DNA of 42,327 bases, taken from positions 1 to 42,327 of the forward strand of contig CAZHST010000026.1 of NCBI GenBank assembly GCA_964535215.1, read 5' to 3'. Positions 7,141 through 14,923 of the stretch are shown piece by piece. Position 1 is the first letter of the stretch. Each line of letters opens with the position of its first letter. Position numbers and translations under genes: made by a program. The notes below the pieces were generated by a model. The model searched no databases, was not told where the DNA came from, and saw only the letters and a list, made by a program, of their open reading frames with translations. This DNA comes from JACQHM01 sp964535215. Lineage in GTDB: Bacteria > Methylomirabilota > Methylomirabilia > Methylomirabilales > JACQHM01.

Positions 7141-7970
7141 TGGATCCTTTTCGCGAGTTGACGGAATGGCTTCGAAGGGCAAAGTCTGCTGTCGCCTTCA
7201 CGGGAGCAGGGATCTCGGCCGAAAGCGGCATCCCGACCTTCCGAGGGGAAGGGGGCCTGTGGGATCGTTATCCCCCTTCCCGCTTTGGCACCCTTCCGGG
7301 CCTCGCCGCTATGTTCCTCATCCACCCTCAAAAGGTCGCCCGGTTCTTTGTCGAGATCCTGGAGACTTTCCTGGCAGCCTGCCCCAATCCTGCCCATGAC
7401 GCGTTAGCCCGGCTGGAAGCGGCAGGGCGCCTTCGAGGGGTGATCACCCAGAACATTGACGACCTCCACGAGCGGGCGGGGACCCGGAGGCTGACCAAGC
7501 TCCACGGGAGTCTCAACCGGATCCGCTGCCCCCGCTGTCGGAGCCGGGAGGAGGTGTCCAGGGAGCGCCTTCAGGCCTGGGCCCAGAGACTTAAAAGGAC
7601 AAAGGTAGGGAGGAAGGATCTCCTGGAGCAGCTCGGTGAGATCATCCCGCGCTGCCCCCACTGTGGGGCCTTCCGACGACCTGACGTGGTCTTCTTCGGG
7701 GAGGGGTTGCCCCAGGAGGAGTGGGACCAGGCCATCCGGTGGGCGGAGGGGTGCGACCTGATGCTGGTCATCGGGACATCCGGGATTGTCCAGCCGGCGG
7801 CGGAGATCCCATGGATCGCCAAACGGGCTGGTGCGGGGATCGCCGTCATCGGTGGGGAAGGGGGGGAACTGTCAGCGATGGCCGACCTCTTCCTCCCCGG
7901 AAAGGCCGGCGAGGTCTTGGGGGCTATAGCTGAAAGTGCCTGGTGGAGGCAGGAGAGGGGGAGCCCATGA
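7140..7970 (+). CDS. SIR2-family NAD-dependent protein deacylase (sirtuin)
   Basis: Removes acyl groups from lysine side chains using NAD, in the cytoplasm. It is 276 residues, normal for bacterial CobB-like sirtuins. NAD site GAGISAESGIPTFRG (22-36), TQNIDDLHERAG (103-114), catalytic His122 in KLHGSLN, zinc ligands C130-x2-C133 and C172-x2-C175, then PDVVFFGEGLP and VIGTSGIVQPA. The loop between the two Cys pairs is long (about 38 residues). The GTG at 7140 is chosen because residues upstream of VDPFREL are not sirtuin-like. Its stop overlaps the ATG of the next gene (ATGA), so it heads an operon with glucose-6-phosphate isomerase, pointing to control of central metabolism by acylation (inference). 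Confidence 0.92.
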   Translation: MDPFRELTEWLRRAKSAVAFTGAGISAESGIPTFRGEGGLWDRYPPSRFGTLPGLAAMFLIHPQKVARFFVEILETFLAACPNPAHDALARLEAAGRLRGVITQNIDDLHERAGTRRLTKLHGSLNRIRCPRCRSREEVSRERLQAWAQRLKRTKVGRKDLLEQLGEIIPRCPHCGAFRRPDVVFFGEGLPQEEWDQAIRWAEGCDLMLVIGTSGIVQPAAEIPWIAKRAGAGIAVIGGEGGELSAMADLFLPGKAGEVLGAIAESAWWRQERGSP

Positions 7971-9616
7971 ATCCTAGCCTGAGTCTTGGGGTCTACAAGG
8001 CTTCGGTGGAAGAGCGGTTGGAAGCCTGGCAGCGGGCCAACTTTGCCCGCCGGCTCTGGCGGAAAGACCCGACCCTCTGGTCGGCGACCCCTCTCCCCGA
8101 GCTGACCGACCGCCTGGGCTGGCTTTTCCTCCCCGAGACCAAGCCCGAGGACCTGGATGCCCTCGTCGCCTTTGCCGAGGAGGTGAAGGCCGAGGGGGTC
8201 CGCTTTGCGGTGCTTCTCGGGATGGGCGGCTCCAGCCTGGCCCCGGAGGTCTTCCAGCGGACCTTCGGCCACAGACCGGACTCTCCCGAGCTGATCGTCC
8301 TGGACAGCACCCATCCATTAGCGGTGAAAGCCGTCTTGACCCGGATTGATCTCTCCCGGACCCTGTTCCTGGTTTCCAGCAAATCGGGGACGACCCTTGA
8401 GACCCTGGCCCTTTTCCGGTACTTCTGGGAGAAGATGGGCCAGGTGACAGACACGCCGGGTCGTCACTTCGTGGCCATCACCGATCCGGGCACGCCCCTT
8501 GAGCATCTGGCCGAGGAGCGGGGTTTCCGCCGCCTCTTCGAGGCCCCTCCCGAGGTGGGCGGACGGTACTCGGCCCTCTCCGTGTTCGGGCTTCTGCCGG
8601 CGGCCCTCATCGGGGTGGACATCCACCGGCTGCTGGATCGGGCCAGGACCATGGCCGTGGCCTGCGCTTCCTTGGTCCCGGCGCCGGAGAACCCCGGTCT
8701 GGTCTTGGGGGCCACCCTGGGGGAACTGGCCCTGGCCGGGCGGGACAAGGTCACCTTCCTGGCCTCGCCATCGCTTCAGGCCTTCCCCACCTGGCTGGAG
8801 CAGCTGATCGCCGAAAGCACCGGCAAAGATGGGAAGGGGATCGTGCCGGTGGTGGATGAGCCTCTGGCCTCGCCGGAGGTCTACGGCGATGATCGTTTCT
8901 TCGTCCACCTGGGCCTCCAGGGGGAGGATCAGTCGGCTCTGGAGCGCCGGCTGAAAGGCCTGGAGGACGCCGGGCATCCGGTGGCCCGGATCCCCCTGAC
9001 CGGGAAGGCCGACCTGGGTCAGGAGTTTTTCCGCTGGGAGGTGGCCGTGGCGGCGGCGGGGGCGGTTTTGGACCTCCACCCCTTTAACCAGCCCGACGTG
9101 GAACTGGCCAAGGCCCTGGCCCGAAAGGCGATGGCGGAGGGAGGAAGGGGAACCGGGGAACGAGGTGAAGGGGTGGTATCGGCTGAAGAGCCGGAGGCCT
9201 TGGCCCGGACCCTGGGCGTCTGGCTTGCAAAGGCCCGGTCTGGGGACTATGTGGCCCTCCAGGCCTATTTGGCTCCGACAGAGGAAACGACGGCAGCCTT
9301 GCAGAAGATCCGCCTGACCCTCCGGGATCGTCTGAAGCTGGCAACGACTTTCGGCTACGGGCCAAGGTTTCTCCACTCCACCGGCCAACTGCACAAGGGC
9401 GGTCCCAACACGGGCCTTTTCCTGCAGCTTTTAGACGAGCCGACCGAGGATCTGCCGGTGCCGGAGACCGGCTACACCTTCGGGGCCCTCATCCGGGCTC
9501 AGGCGTTAGGGGACTACCAGGCCTTGAAGCAGCGGGGCCGGCGGGTGCTCCGGGTTCAGTTGAACCGGGATGTGGCCGGCGGATTGGCCCGGCTCCTCGC
9601 GGTGGTGCAGGGCTGA
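7967..9616 (+). CDS. pgi: Glucose-6-phosphate isomerase, transaldolase-fusion type
   Basis: Interconverts glucose-6-phosphate and fructose-6-phosphate. It is 549 residues with two SIS sugar-phosphate domains: LLGMGGSSLAPEVF (84-97) and SSKSGTTLET (137-146) in the first, ESTGKDGKG (about 285) at the interface, and STGQLHKGGPNTGLF near the C-terminus. The sequence looks like the isomerase half of bifunctional transaldolase/PGI proteins rather than E. coli Pgi; here there is no transaldolase domain. A Gly/Glu-rich low-complexity linker at about residues 388-410 precedes the C-terminal domain. ATG 7967 overlaps the sirtuin stop and follows AGGAGAGGGGGAG. Confidence 0.92.
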   Translation: MNPSLSLGVYKASVEERLEAWQRANFARRLWRKDPTLWSATPLPELTDRLGWLFLPETKPEDLDALVAFAEEVKAEGVRFAVLLGMGGSSLAPEVFQRTFGHRPDSPELIVLDSTHPLAVKAVLTRIDLSRTLFLVSSKSGTTLETLALFRYFWEKMGQVTDTPGRHFVAITDPGTPLEHLAEERGFRRLFEAPPEVGGRYSALSVFGLLPAALIGVDIHRLLDRARTMAVACASLVPAPENPGLVLGATLGELALAGRDKVTFLASPSLQAFPTWLEQLIAESTGKDGKGIVPVVDEPLASPEVYGDDRFFVHLGLQGEDQSALERRLKGLEDAGHPVARIPLTGKADLGQEFFRWEVAVAAAGAVLDLHPFNQPDVELAKALARKAMAEGGRGTGERGEGVVSAEEPEALARTLGVWLAKARSGDYVALQAYLAPTEETTAALQKIRLTLRDRLKLATTFGYGPRFLHSTGQLHKGGPNTGLFLQLLDEPTEDLPVPETGYTFGALIRAQALGDYQALKQRGRRVLRVQLNRDVAGGLARLLAVVQG

Positions 9617-9629
9617 AACGGAGGCGATG

Positions 9630-10313
9630 ATGCGACCCACCAGCTTTCACTTCTTCCCTTTGGCCCTCCCCTTCCTCCTGGCCCTCTTCCTCCTCGTTGG
9701 CCTCTTGATCGCCTCAATCGAGATCGGCCTCCTCCGGTACGCCTACGAGAAGATGGGGGTTGACCGGCGGTACGTCTTCACCCTGCTGCTCCTCTCGCTC
9801 CTGGGGAGCTACGTGAACATCCCTGTCGCCGAACTCCCTGCCCAGGAGCTGCTCTCGGGTCGGGAGATCACCTTCTTCGGCATCCGGTATGTCATCCCTT
9901 TTGTCGAAGAATGGCCCAGGACGATCATCGCCGTTAACGTCGGAGGGGCGGTGGTCCCGACCCTCCTCTCCCTCTACCTTCTGGTGAAGCATGGGATGTA
10001 TGGCCGAAGCCTGGTGGGGGTGGCCATTGTCGCGGTCATCGTCCACTGGACCGCCCAACCCGTCCGGGGGGTGGGGATCGCCGTGCCGATCTTCATCCCT
10101 CCCCTGGTGGCCGCCGGTACAGCCCTTTTGCTGGCTCGGCAGTCGGCCCCCCCGCTGGCGTATATTGCCGGGAGCCTGGGGACTTTGATCGGGGCGGATC
10201 TTTTGAACCTGGATAAGGTCCAGGGGCTTGGCGCCCCTCTCATCTCCATCGGAGGGGCCGGGACCTTCGACGGGATCTTCCTAACGGGGATCCTGGCCGT
10301 CCTGCTGGCGTAA
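9630..10313 (+). CDS. DUF1614-family membrane protein
   Basis: A 227-residue polytopic inner-membrane protein of unknown function. It has a long N-terminal hydrophobic helix, segments at FTLLLLSLLGSYVNIPV, VNVGGAVVPTLLSLYLLV and VGVAIVAVIVHWTAQPV, and the family hallmark GTLIGADLLNL followed by GGAGTFDGIFLTGILA. Two tandem ATGs (9627 and 9630) are possible; the second has better spacing from GGAGG (9620-9624). It lies 13 bases after pgi and 16 before the SDR gene, within the same operon. Confidence 0.88.
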   Translation: MRPTSFHFFPLALPFLLALFLLVGLLIASIEIGLLRYAYEKMGVDRRYVFTLLLLSLLGSYVNIPVAELPAQELLSGREITFFGIRYVIPFVEEWPRTIIAVNVGGAVVPTLLSLYLLVKHGMYGRSLVGVAIVAVIVHWTAQPVRGVGIAVPIFIPPLVAAGTALLLARQSAPPLAYIAGSLGTLIGADLLNLDKVQGLGAPLISIGGAGTFDGIFLTGILAVLLA

Positions 10314-10329
10314 GGAGGGGGGAGGTCTC

Positions 10330-11070
10330 ATGGAGCTGACCGGAAAGGTGGCCCTGGTGACCGGGATCAGGAGGATCGGCCGGGTGGTGGCCCTGGCCTT
10401 AGCCGACGCCGGGGCAAACCTCGTCCTGACGTACCATCACTCGAAGGAGATCGCGGAACAGACGGTCCAGGAGATCAGGGGAAGAGGGAGGGAGGCGATC
10501 GCCCTCCAGGCCGACCTCACCCGGGTGGATCAGGTCAAGACCATGGTGGACGAAGCCGTGGCGGCCCTTGGCCGGATTGACATCCTGATCCACATGGCCG
10601 CCCTCTACCGGGGGAAGACCTTTGAGGAGCTGACCGAGGAGGATTGGGATCAGGCCCTGGCCGTTAACCTGAAGAGCGCTTTTCTCTGCACCCAGGCCGT
10701 TGCCCCTATCATGAGACGCCAAGGGGGAGGGCGGATCATCACCTTCGCCGATTGGTTGGCCAGGAGTGGCCGGCCCCGGTACAGGGGGTTCCTCCCCTAT
10801 TATGTGTCAAAACATGGCGTCATCGGCTTGACGGAGGCCTTGGCCCTTGAGCTGGCGGAGGACAACATCCTGGTCAACTGCATCGCCCCCGGTCCGATCC
10901 TGAAGCCGCCTGATTTACGTGAGGAGGAGAACCAGGAAGTCCTGGCGGCAACGCCCTTAAAGCGCTGGGGGGGGGAGGGGGAGATTGCCAAGGCGGTGTT
11001 GGCGTTGATCGCCTCCGAGTTCATCACCGGGGAGTGCATCCGCGTAGATGGGGGCCGCCATGTCCTGTAA
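10330..11070 (+). CDS. Short-chain dehydrogenase/reductase, pteridine-reductase (PTR1/FolM)-like
   Basis: A 246-residue NADP-type SDR. The cofactor motif is VTGIRRIGR (10-18), the PTR1/FolM variant with Arg-Arg-Ile-Gly in place of the usual TGxxxGxG. Structural Asn113 is in VNLKS. Tyr157 and Lys161 form the YxxxK pair (YYVSK). The position normally occupied by the catalytic Ser is Asp141 (TFADW), as in PTR1 and FolM, supporting a dihydropteridine or dihydrofolate-type substrate rather than an acyl-carrier one (family knowledge applied by inference). It ends with the usual ITGECIRVDGGR. SD AAGGAGGGGGGAGG precedes it. Last gene of the plus-strand operon, convergent with the kinase gene 12 bases away. 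Confidence 0.85.
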   Translation: MELTGKVALVTGIRRIGRVVALALADAGANLVLTYHHSKEIAEQTVQEIRGRGREAIALQADLTRVDQVKTMVDEAVAALGRIDILIHMAALYRGKTFEELTEEDWDQALAVNLKSAFLCTQAVAPIMRRQGGGRIITFADWLARSGRPRYRGFLPYYVSKHGVIGLTEALALELAEDNILVNCIAPGPILKPPDLREEENQEVLAATPLKRWGGEGEIAKAVLALIASEFITGECIRVDGGRHVL

Positions 11071-11082
11071 CCGGGGGGAAAG

Positions 11083-12870
11083 TTAGATCAGGAGAAGATG
11101 GGAACCCTTCCGGCGGTCCTCCCTCCGCCGCTCCTCGGTGACCGGTTGGAGGGCCTTCCGCCGCTCCCCCTGCCGCCGGTCAATGATGATCCTGACATCC
11201 GATCTTCCCTCGAAGAGCTGGAGGAGCTCCGGGTAGAGGTGGAGGCACTGCCGGCTGACCACCAGGTAGTGAACACCAGACCTGTTCATGCCTTGCCTCC
11301 CTTCGGCATCCTTTTTCCCATCCGCCTTCAGCCGATCGTGAAGGGTATCCACGGGTAAACGCTTGCCCTGCCCTGTTGGCAGGGCCACGGAAAACCGACC
11401 CCCCTTTCCCCCTTCGGCCTCCGCCCAGATCCTCCCGCCGTGCCCTTCCACCAGGGCCTTACAGATGTAGAGCCCCAACCCCGTCCCGGCCTCCTGCCCG
11501 GCCCCCCGGTAGAATTTCTCGAAGACCCGTTCCCGCTCCTCGGGCTTAAGGCCCGGCCCGGTATCGGCGACGGTGAGGAGGATCTCCGCCCCGACCCGTG
11601 TCACCTCCACCTGAACCTCCCCCCCCTCGGGGGTAAACTTGAGGGCATTCCCGATCAGGTTCAGAAGGATCTGTTCCAGGCGGGCGTGATCGGCCGGGAT
11701 TGGGGGGATCTCCCCCTCCACGGTGAGGCCAAGGCGAATCCTTTTCTGACGGGCCAGCCCCGCAACCTGTTTCAAAACCCCCTGGATAAGAGGGACAAGC
11801 GCCACAGGCTCCAGGTGAAGCTCCAGCTGCCCGGTCTCGATCCTGGACAGATCCAGGAGATCGTCCACCAATCCGTTCACCCGGGCGATGTTTTCCTCCG
11901 CGATCTCCAGCATCCTCCGACCGAATTCGTGTCCCTTCCATTCTTCCGCGAGGACATCCAGGGAGCACCGGATGGCGGCCAGGGGGGTGCGGAAGTTGTG
12001 AGTGAGCATAGCCAGGAAATCGGCGCGGAGCTGGTCCAGCTCCTGGAGCTTCCGGTTCAGGGCGGAAAGCTCCTGGATCTGCCGGACCATCGGGGTGATG
12101 TCCTGGAGAATGGCGAAGAAGCCGGAGAACTTTCCCTCTTCCCACGTCGGGACCAGCTCGACCAGCAACCTCCTCTCCTTAGACGAGAGGGGAAGGCCCT
12201 TCCCTTTCTCCGAGGAGGGGAGAGCCTCCAAGGCCTTCCTAAGCCGCTCCTGCTCCTCTTCCCCGAAGAAGGCCAGGAGGGAGCGCCCGATGACCTCCCG
12301 CTCGGAAAGCCCCAGGATCTCCAGGCCCGCCGGGTTGATATAGGTAATCTTCCCAGCGGCGTCGGCGTCCAGGACCCCCTCCCGCATGGTCCGGAGGAGC
12401 GCCTCCTGATGACGCCTGATAGCCAGAAGCTCCTTGACTAGGGTGCGGGGATGGATCCGGTCCACCCCCCAGATCTTCTCAAGGCTCCCCGACCCTCCCC
12501 CCTTCACCCCCTGGAGGATCGCCCGGAGCTCCTCCTGAATATCCTGGAGGTTCCCCTTCGCCAGACAGGCATCCGCCCCCATCGCCAGGAGGGCGGCCTG
12601 GTCCTCGACGGCGAGACCGGAGAGGATGACGACGGGGATCGCCCTCGTCCTGGGATCCCCCTTCAGGTACTGGCAGACCCGTTCCCCATCCACCTTGGGC
12701 ATGACGATATCGAGCAGGACCAGATCCGGAAGCACCCGCTCTAGCAGCTCGAGGGCTTCCAGGCCATCATAGGCCTTTAAGATTTGGTAGCCTTCCCTCT
12801 GGAGAAGATCCGCCAAAAGCTCGACATAGAAAGGATCGTTGTCAACGATAAGGGCCAATGGCTTCGCCAT
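11083..12870 (-). CDS. Hybrid REC-PAS-histidine kinase with basic (D)RRxGERR tail
   Basis: Soluble signal-transduction kinase of 595 residues with no membrane span. Receiver domain 5-118 (acceptor Asp54 in LLDIVMP, Lys105), PAS about 150-262 (ITYINPAGLEILGLSEREVIG), HisKA about 280-347 with His291 in LTHNFRTPL, HATPase about 390-498 (N-box NLIGNALKF, DTGPG 436-440, GTGLGL 462-467). A tail from about 528 carries VHYLVVSRQCLHLYPELLQ and the basic motifs DRRQGERR and RRREDRR. An internal ATG (11289) with GGGAGG 6 bases upstream could also make this tail as a separate 68-residue protein. It is the last gene of a three-gene operon, 4 bases after the small protein gene. A kinase receiving phosphate through its own N-terminal REC suggests a phosphorelay or feedback loop. 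Confidence 0.9.
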   Translation of the reverse strand: MAKPLALIVDNDPFYVELLADLLQREGYQILKAYDGLEALELLERVLPDLVLLDIVMPKVDGERVCQYLKGDPRTRAIPVVILSGLAVEDQAALLAMGADACLAKGNLQDIQEELRAILQGVKGGGSGSLEKIWGVDRIHPRTLVKELLAIRRHQEALLRTMREGVLDADAAGKITYINPAGLEILGLSEREVIGRSLLAFFGEEEQERLRKALEALPSSEKGKGLPLSSKERRLLVELVPTWEEGKFSGFFAILQDITPMVRQIQELSALNRKLQELDQLRADFLAMLTHNFRTPLAAIRCSLDVLAEEWKGHEFGRRMLEIAEENIARVNGLVDDLLDLSRIETGQLELHLEPVALVPLIQGVLKQVAGLARQKRIRLGLTVEGEIPPIPADHARLEQILLNLIGNALKFTPEGGEVQVEVTRVGAEILLTVADTGPGLKPEERERVFEKFYRGAGQEAGTGLGLYICKALVEGHGGRIWAEAEGGKGGRFSVALPTGQGKRLPVDTLHDRLKADGKKDAEGRQGMNRSGVHYLVVSRQCLHLYPELLQLFEGRSDVRIIIDRRQGERRKALQPVTEERRREDRRKGSHLLLI

Positions 12871-12874
12871 TCCC

Positions 12875-13138
12875 TCACTCCGCGATGACCTTGATGAGGA
12901 CGATGGAAGCCTTGTTCACGGCCAAAAATCCTCCCTTCCAGAGAACCTCCTGCCCGTTCAAGGAGGAGAGGGTCACATCGGTCACGGCCAGAAAAGGCCT
13001 CCGCTCCTCGTTCAACATATCCGAGAGTCTCCCCTTGTAGCCCCCTCCCATGGGGATGTGGACGTTCCCCACAAGGCGGTACCGCTCCGTCCAGATCTCT
13101 ACCCGGGCAGTCCTACCCCTGACCTGTATCTCGGTCAT
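12875..13138 (-). CDS. Small uncharacterised protein of a two-component operon
   Basis: An 87-residue beta-rich soluble protein (MTEIQVRGRTARVEIWTE at the start) with a conserved-looking core HIPMGGGYKGRLSDMLN, then RRPFLAVTDVTLSS and a C-terminal strand ASIVLIKVIAE. It resembles short proteins grouped as DUF6812 (from memory, not checked). Function unknown; proteins of this pattern often sit beside signalling genes. The chosen ATG is at 13138; a GTG at 13153 overlapping the upstream stop as GTGA would add five residues and could be the coupled start. Neither has a good SD. The kinase gene begins 4 bases after its stop. Confidence 0.75.
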   Translation of the reverse strand: MTEIQVRGRTARVEIWTERYRLVGNVHIPMGGGYKGRLSDMLNEERRPFLAVTDVTLSSLNGQEVLWKGGFLAVNKASIVLIKVIAE

Positions 13139-13149
13139 GGCGCCTGGGC

Positions 13150-13680
13150 TCACTCTTTAAAAACCATCTGAAGGACATCCTCAAGCTCTTTGACCCCGAA
13201 GGGTTTACGCATCAGCATGACCGGGCCAAGGGCCAGGGCCTCAGCCACCTGGGCGTGATCGGGATAGCCGGTGATGAGGACGACCAGGGCCCTGGAGTCC
13301 TGCTCCCGGATCGCCTTAAAGACCTCAAGGCCGCTTGAGCCGGGGAGGATCACATCCAGAAGGATAAGGTCAAAACGCTGTTTCTTGACCGCCTCGATGG
13401 CCCGCTCCCCGTCAGAGGCCTCGGAGACCTGGTACCCTTTGGCCGTCAGGATCGGCGTCAAGATCGCTCGGATGGCAGGATCGTCATCAACGATGAGGAT
13501 CTGGCGGAAAGAACCCCTCGCCCGGCGCCGGATCCATTCATCCAGCAGCTCCTTCTTGAACCGCCAGCTCCCGCCGACCTTCACGGCCGGAATCTTGCTA
13601 CGCTGGGCGAGGCGATAGATCGTCACCTCTTTCAGGTGGAGGTAACGGGCCGCCTCTTTGACCGTTAAGAGGTGTTCCAC
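13150..13680 (-). CDS. Response regulator with N-terminal excisionase-type HTH and C-terminal receiver
   Basis: 176 residues. Residues 1-52 form an HTH_17/excisionase-family DNA-binding domain (LLTVKEAARYLHLKEVTIYRLAQ, then VGGSWRFKKELLDEWI). Residues 58-176 are a receiver domain (acidic pocket Asp65-67, acceptor Asp109 in LLLDVILP, Lys159 in MRKPFG). The order is reversed relative to typical response regulators, where the receiver comes first. Presumably phosphorylated by the kinase two genes downstream and controlling transcription (inference). GTG start at 13680 with GAGGG about 6 bases upstream; a clear promoter precedes it. First gene of the operon. Confidence 0.9.
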   Translation of the reverse strand: MEHLLTVKEAARYLHLKEVTIYRLAQRSKIPAVKVGGSWRFKKELLDEWIRRRARGSFRQILIVDDDPAIRAILTPILTAKGYQVSEASDGERAIEAVKKQRFDLILLDVILPGSSGLEVFKAIREQDSRALVVLITGYPDHAQVAEALALGPVMLMRKPFGVKELEDVLQMVFKE

Positions 13681-13709
13681 CCCATCCCTCGTTTGATCAA
13701 TTTTTGTCT

Positions 13710-13738
13710 TTTTTAAACTTTTTTTCGATGGCAGTCAA
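13710..13738 (-). promoter_or_regulatory. Promoter of the two-component operon
   Basis: On the minus strand, -35 TTGACT (13738-13733), 17-base spacer, -10 TAAAAA (13715-13710), in an AT-rich stretch that stands out from the GC-rich surroundings. It lies about 30 bases before the GTG start. Confidence 0.65.
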
Positions 13739-13767
13739 GCAATTTTTCTCAAGGGAGCGTTCGGTGG

Positions 13768-14202
13768 CTATGGACGACCTTTGGTGAGGGTCTGGTAGGC
13801 CTGCTGGATGGCGATGAGCTTCTTGTGGGCCAGCTCTTGGAATTCCTTTCCCAGATGGGCCACCTTGTCGGGATGGTACATGGCCACCGCCTTCCGGTAG
13901 GCGGCCTTGATCTCCTCAGGCGTGGCTCCCCGCCTCACCCCCAGGATCTCGTAGGGATCGTCGGTGGAGGCCCCGGCGGGCTCCTCCGCCCTCCCTGAAC
14001 CTCCCCCCGGCTCCCACGGCCGCTTTGCCCGGCGGTCGGCGTCTCCCCCACGGCGAGAGGTCATGTACCAGATGGCCAGCAGGACGAGGAGGAGGTCATC
14101 CAGCCAACCAAGACCTGGGAAGAGGTCGGGGACCAGGTCCACAGGACTTAGAAGATAGAGAAGAACAGCCAGGTAGGGGAGGATCCGAATCAGGGTCTGC
14201 AT
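13768..14202 (-). CDS. DUF1232 membrane segment fused to a C-terminal J-domain
   Basis: 144 residues. Residues 1-47 are a hydrophobic DUF1232/YkvA-like segment (LLYLLSPVDLVPDLFPGLGWLDD). A Gly/Arg/Glu-rich linker (50-80) follows, then a DnaJ domain (83-142) with the essential HPD at 110-112 (AMYHPDK). It is thus a membrane-tethered J-protein that would recruit and stimulate DnaK at the membrane (family knowledge). The ATG at 14202 is chosen because AGGGTGAG lies just upstream and the hydrophobic segment begins there. It sits 56 bases after the last Liv gene on the same strand and may be read through from it. Confidence 0.9.
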   Translation of the reverse strand: MQTLIRILPYLAVLLYLLSPVDLVPDLFPGLGWLDDLLLVLLAIWYMTSRRGGDADRRAKRPWEPGGGSGRAEEPAGASTDDPYEILGVRRGATPEEIKAAYRKAVAMYHPDKVAHLGKEFQELAHKKLIAIQQAYQTLTKGRP

Positions 14203-14258
14203 CGTTCTCACCCTAGAGAAAGCATACAAGATTCTCCCGGGAAAATCCACCCTCACCC

Positions 14259-14915
14259 CTAATCATTCGGGGCCTCGTGGAGGATCTCGCCCCGCTCGAT
14301 CGTGTAGACCTCTCCCACCAAGGGGCTGATGAGCTTCAAGTCCGACTCGGCCACCAGGATGGCCCGGCCTTGCTCCTGAAGGGCCCGGAGGACCCCGCCC
14401 AGTTTTTGGGAGAGGGCAGGGGCCAGGCCTTCAAAGGGCTCATCCAGCAAGAGGAGCTTCGTGCCACTGATTAAAGACCGGGCCAGGGCGACCAGCTTCT
14501 GCTGGCCACCGCTTAACTGGGCCGCCCGCCGCCCGGCGATCTCCTTGACCTCCGGCATCAGGCCGTAGACCAGGTCCAGCCCCCTCTTGGGCTCGTGCAA
14601 CCCGGCAGCCCAGGCGGGGAGCAGGATGTTTTCCTCCACCGTGAGGGTACCGATCAGACGCCGGTCTTCCGGCACGTAACCGATGCCGAGGTGAGCCCGC
14701 TGATAGGCTGGCATCGGTAACAGGTCGTGGCCGTCCAGGCGGATGGCCCCGGACAGGACCGGCACCAACCCCATGATGCTCTTCAAGGTTGTCGTCTTGC
14801 CGGCGCCGTTCCGCCCCACGAGCCCCACGATGTGTCCTGACGGGACCACCAGGCTGACCCCCCGCAGGATGGCAAACGCCCTGATGTTGACCCGGACATC
14901 TTTCAGCTCCAGCAT
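14259..14915 (-). CDS. Branched-chain amino-acid-type ABC transporter ATPase (LivF-like), cluster A
   Basis: Second ATPase of the cluster A importer, 218 residues. Walker A GRNGAGKT (34-41), Q-loop region GIGYVPEDRR, signature LSGGQQ (134-139), Walker B LLLLDEP (154-160). The ATG 14915 follows AGAGGAG; a GTG at 14927 overlapping the LivG stop is the alternative. Last gene of the tandem Liv locus. Confidence 0.9.
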   Translation of the reverse strand: MLELKDVRVNIRAFAILRGVSLVVPSGHIVGLVGRNGAGKTTTLKSIMGLVPVLSGAIRLDGHDLLPMPAYQRAHLGIGYVPEDRRLIGTLTVEENILLPAWAAGLHEPKRGLDLVYGLMPEVKEIAGRRAAQLSGGQQKLVALARSLISGTKLLLLDEPFEGLAPALSQKLGGVLRALQEQGRAILVAESDLKLISPLVGEVYTIERGEILHEAPND

Positions 14916-14923
14916 CGCTCCTC

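Noticed and set aside
11440..12441. Plus-strand frame of 333 codons opposite the histidine kinase
   Set aside because: It is the Pro/Leu/Gly-rich complement of a high-GC gene with clear kinase motifs; there is no start signal.
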